From Mucilaginibacter lappiensis (GTDB lineage Bacteria > Bacteroidota > Bacteroidia > Sphingobacteriales > Sphingobacteriaceae): a DNA stretch of 64,000 nt. The notes beneath the pieces were generated by a model that made no database searches, had not been told where the DNA came from, and saw only the letters and a list, made by a program, of their open reading frames with translations. The stretch is from positions 62,001 through 126,000 of the forward strand of contig NZ_FTMG01000018.1 of NCBI RefSeq assembly GCF_900155965.1, written 5' to 3'. Shown piece by piece: positions 62,637-64,000 of this stretch; the first letter of the stretch is position 1, and each line of letters starts with the position of its first letter. The translations under genes were made by a program, and so were the position numbers.

Positions 62637-64000
62637 TTAATCTGCTAATTCCCGGAGATCAACGGGAACCACGCGTGAGATGCCTTGTTCAACCATAGTC
62701 ACCCCGTAAATTACATCGGTGCTGGCTATGGTTCTTTTGTTATGAGATACAATAATGAACTGCGAATCTTTAGAGAAAGTGCGGATGATGTTATTGAACT
62801 TATCAATATTGGTATCATCCAGCGGCGCGTCAACCTCATCAAAAATACAGAAAGGGGCAGGCTTCAACAGGTACAGCGAAAACAGGATAGCCGTAGCAGT
62901 CAATGTTTTTTCGCCACCTGATAGCTGGTTGATAGATAGCGGACGCTTACCTTTTGGCTTGGCAATAATATCGATATCCGACTCCAGTGGATGGTTAGGG
63001 TCGGTGAGTACCAGGTCGCAGGAATCTTCCTCATTAAACAGCGAACGGAATACCTTAATAAAATTTTCACGAACCATGATAAAGGCGGTCATGAATTTTT
63101 CTTTGGCGGTATCATCAATCTCCTGTATGGTAGCCAGTAGGGAGGCTTTAGCTTCGCTCAGATCCTTCTTTTGTGCCTGAATGAAGGTGTAACGCTCATT
63201 CATTTCGTTATAAGCCTCTACCGCCATCGGATTGATAGCACCAAAATCGTCCAGCTGGCGTTTCAGTTTTTCGGCTCTATCGCGCAGGTCGTGCTCGTTT
63301 TCGTCGGCAGGAGTTTCAGCTTCGGGCAGTTCTTCAATATCGATGTTGAACTCCACCGAAAGGCGCTCTTTCAGGGCGTTTAGTTCCAGTTTTAGATTGT
63401 TACGCTCTTCGCGCAGTTCGTTTTCAATAACCTCGCTGTTATCTTTTTTGCGGCGCAGGGCAGTTATTTCGTTCTCGTTTTCGGTGATAACGCCGCGCCA
63501 TTGGTAATATTCCTGCTCGGCCTGTTGGGTGGCTTTTTCCAGGTTTTCTTTTTGCTCATACATCTCCAGCAGGCCCTCGTCGGAGTTGTCGGCTTGTTTC
63601 AGGTTGTCCTGTATGGCTATTTTTACATTTTCAAATTCAGCACTGTTCTGTTTAATGCGGCTTTCGAGGCTTTCCTGTTGGGTATCGCGGTAATCCAGAT
63701 CTTTTACCAGGCCTGATACTTTATTCTGCTGCTGGTGAAAGCGGATGTTCTCCTGGTTATAGGCATTTGATTGTACCGATACATATTCATTCAGCTCATT
63801 AAAAGCCGTCTGTTTCTCGATCAGCAGGTCGTTCTGGATCTGCTTTTGCGTTTTCAACTCAGCCAGTAAAGGGTGCAGGTTTTGCATCTCCTCGTTAATG
63901 GTGGCTATTTTGCGGGCGATATCTTCCTTACGGTTCAGGCTGTTCTCAATAAAGGTCTGGTATTGCTCCTGCCGGGTTTTAACCGTAATGAGCTCGGTAT
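62637..64000 (-). CDS. smc: chromosome segregation protein SMC, C-terminal part (5' end outside window)
   Basis: The frame runs leftwards from beyond position 64000 to the stop at 62637, about 454 residues visible. The upstream half is heptad-type coiled coil (QNSAEFENVKIAIQDNLKQ and similar, Glu/Lys/Gln-rich). The C-terminal head has the SMC ABC signature INQLSGGEKTLTATAILFSLY and Walker B FCIFDEVDAPLDDTN, then SHNKRTIASTD. Together with ScpA/B it organises the chromosome. The hinge and N-terminal Walker A head are outside. Convergent with the S41 gene, 9 bases between stops. Confidence 0.95.
   Translation of the reverse strand, partial: TELITVKTRQEQYQTFIENSLNRKEDIARKIATINEEMQNLHPLLAELKTQKQIQNDLLIEKQTAFNELNEYVSVQSNAYNQENIRFHQQQNKVSGLVKDLDYRDTQQESLESRIKQNSAEFENVKIAIQDNLKQADNSDEGLLEMYEQKENLEKATQQAEQEYYQWRGVITENENEITALRRKKDNSEVIENELREERNNLKLELNALKERLSVEFNIDIEELPEAETPADENEHDLRDRAEKLKRQLDDFGAINPMAVEAYNEMNERYTFIQAQKKDLSEAKASLLATIQEIDDTAKEKFMTAFIMVRENFIKVFRSLFNEEDSCDLVLTDPNHPLESDIDIIAKPKGKRPLSINQLSGGEKTLTATAILFSLYLLKPAPFCIFDEVDAPLDDTNIDKFNNIIRTFSKDSQFIIVSHNKRTIASTDVIYGVTMVEQGISRVVPVDLRELAD

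Noticed and set aside
1..64000. tRNA, rRNA, CRISPR array, transposase or integrase genes
   Set aside because: None recognised by eye on either strand; no regularly spaced identical repeats.

Overview
The window looks like chromosome from a Bacteroidota bacterium of the Sphingobacteriaceae type (Mucilaginibacter- or Pedobacter-like; the genus is inference). The signs are a SusC/SusD pair, two GH92 enzymes, Bacteroidota -7 boxes (TAnnTTTG) with few clear Shine-Dalgarno sites, a DUF3276 PUR-like protein, a GG-leader small peptide, and a NusB-DUF1573-YajC-YbbR-CoaE gene order.

Layout. 1-9.1 kb: mixed accessory genes (alpha/beta hydrolase, AraC regulator, DHA2 multidrug exporter with two palindromic operators, sugar/H+ symporter, membrane-anchored patatin-like hydrolase, RRM protein). 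9.5-17.6 kb: secreted M28 peptidase, secreted RidA-like protein, then DUF2306 protein, LytS-type kinase, LytTR regulator, a TonB-dependent receptor and a TPR-like protein. 17.7-21.4 kb: NTF2-like protein, NmrA-like reductase, and a two-gene unit of a Cys/Met PLP enzyme with an amino-acid permease. 21.7-42.8 kb: a polysaccharide utilisation locus with a LacI regulator, near-perfect LacI-type operators before susC, then susC, susD, FAS1 lipoprotein, DUF5007-like lipoprotein, BSP-type peptidase, GH29 and two GH92 on the + strand, and GH38 and GH20 on the - strand. The enzyme set (alpha-mannosidases, fucosidase, hexosaminidase, peptidase) fits breakdown of N-glycans on glycoproteins. 43-48 kb: small accessory genes including a CBM9 protein and a glycosidase-like protein. 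48.5-64 kb: mostly housekeeping genes (DNA exonuclease, coaE, ybbR, yajC, DUF1573, nusB, a Leu/Glu-dehydrogenase-like protein, an ABC exporter, PUR protein, sucC, LolD-like ATPase, S41 protease, smc), interrupted by a six-cysteine GG-leader peptide.

Between the genes there is much structure. Four long elements carry an AAAAGTGT core as two nested inverted pairs (2.2/48.2 kb and 9.4/36.8 kb). Four long palindromic repeats are present, three with GTCATT at the outer edge. Three neighbouring gaps around coaE and ybbR are filled with short repeated words, one of which has entered the coaE coding end. No tRNA, rRNA, CRISPR array, transposase or integrase gene was seen.
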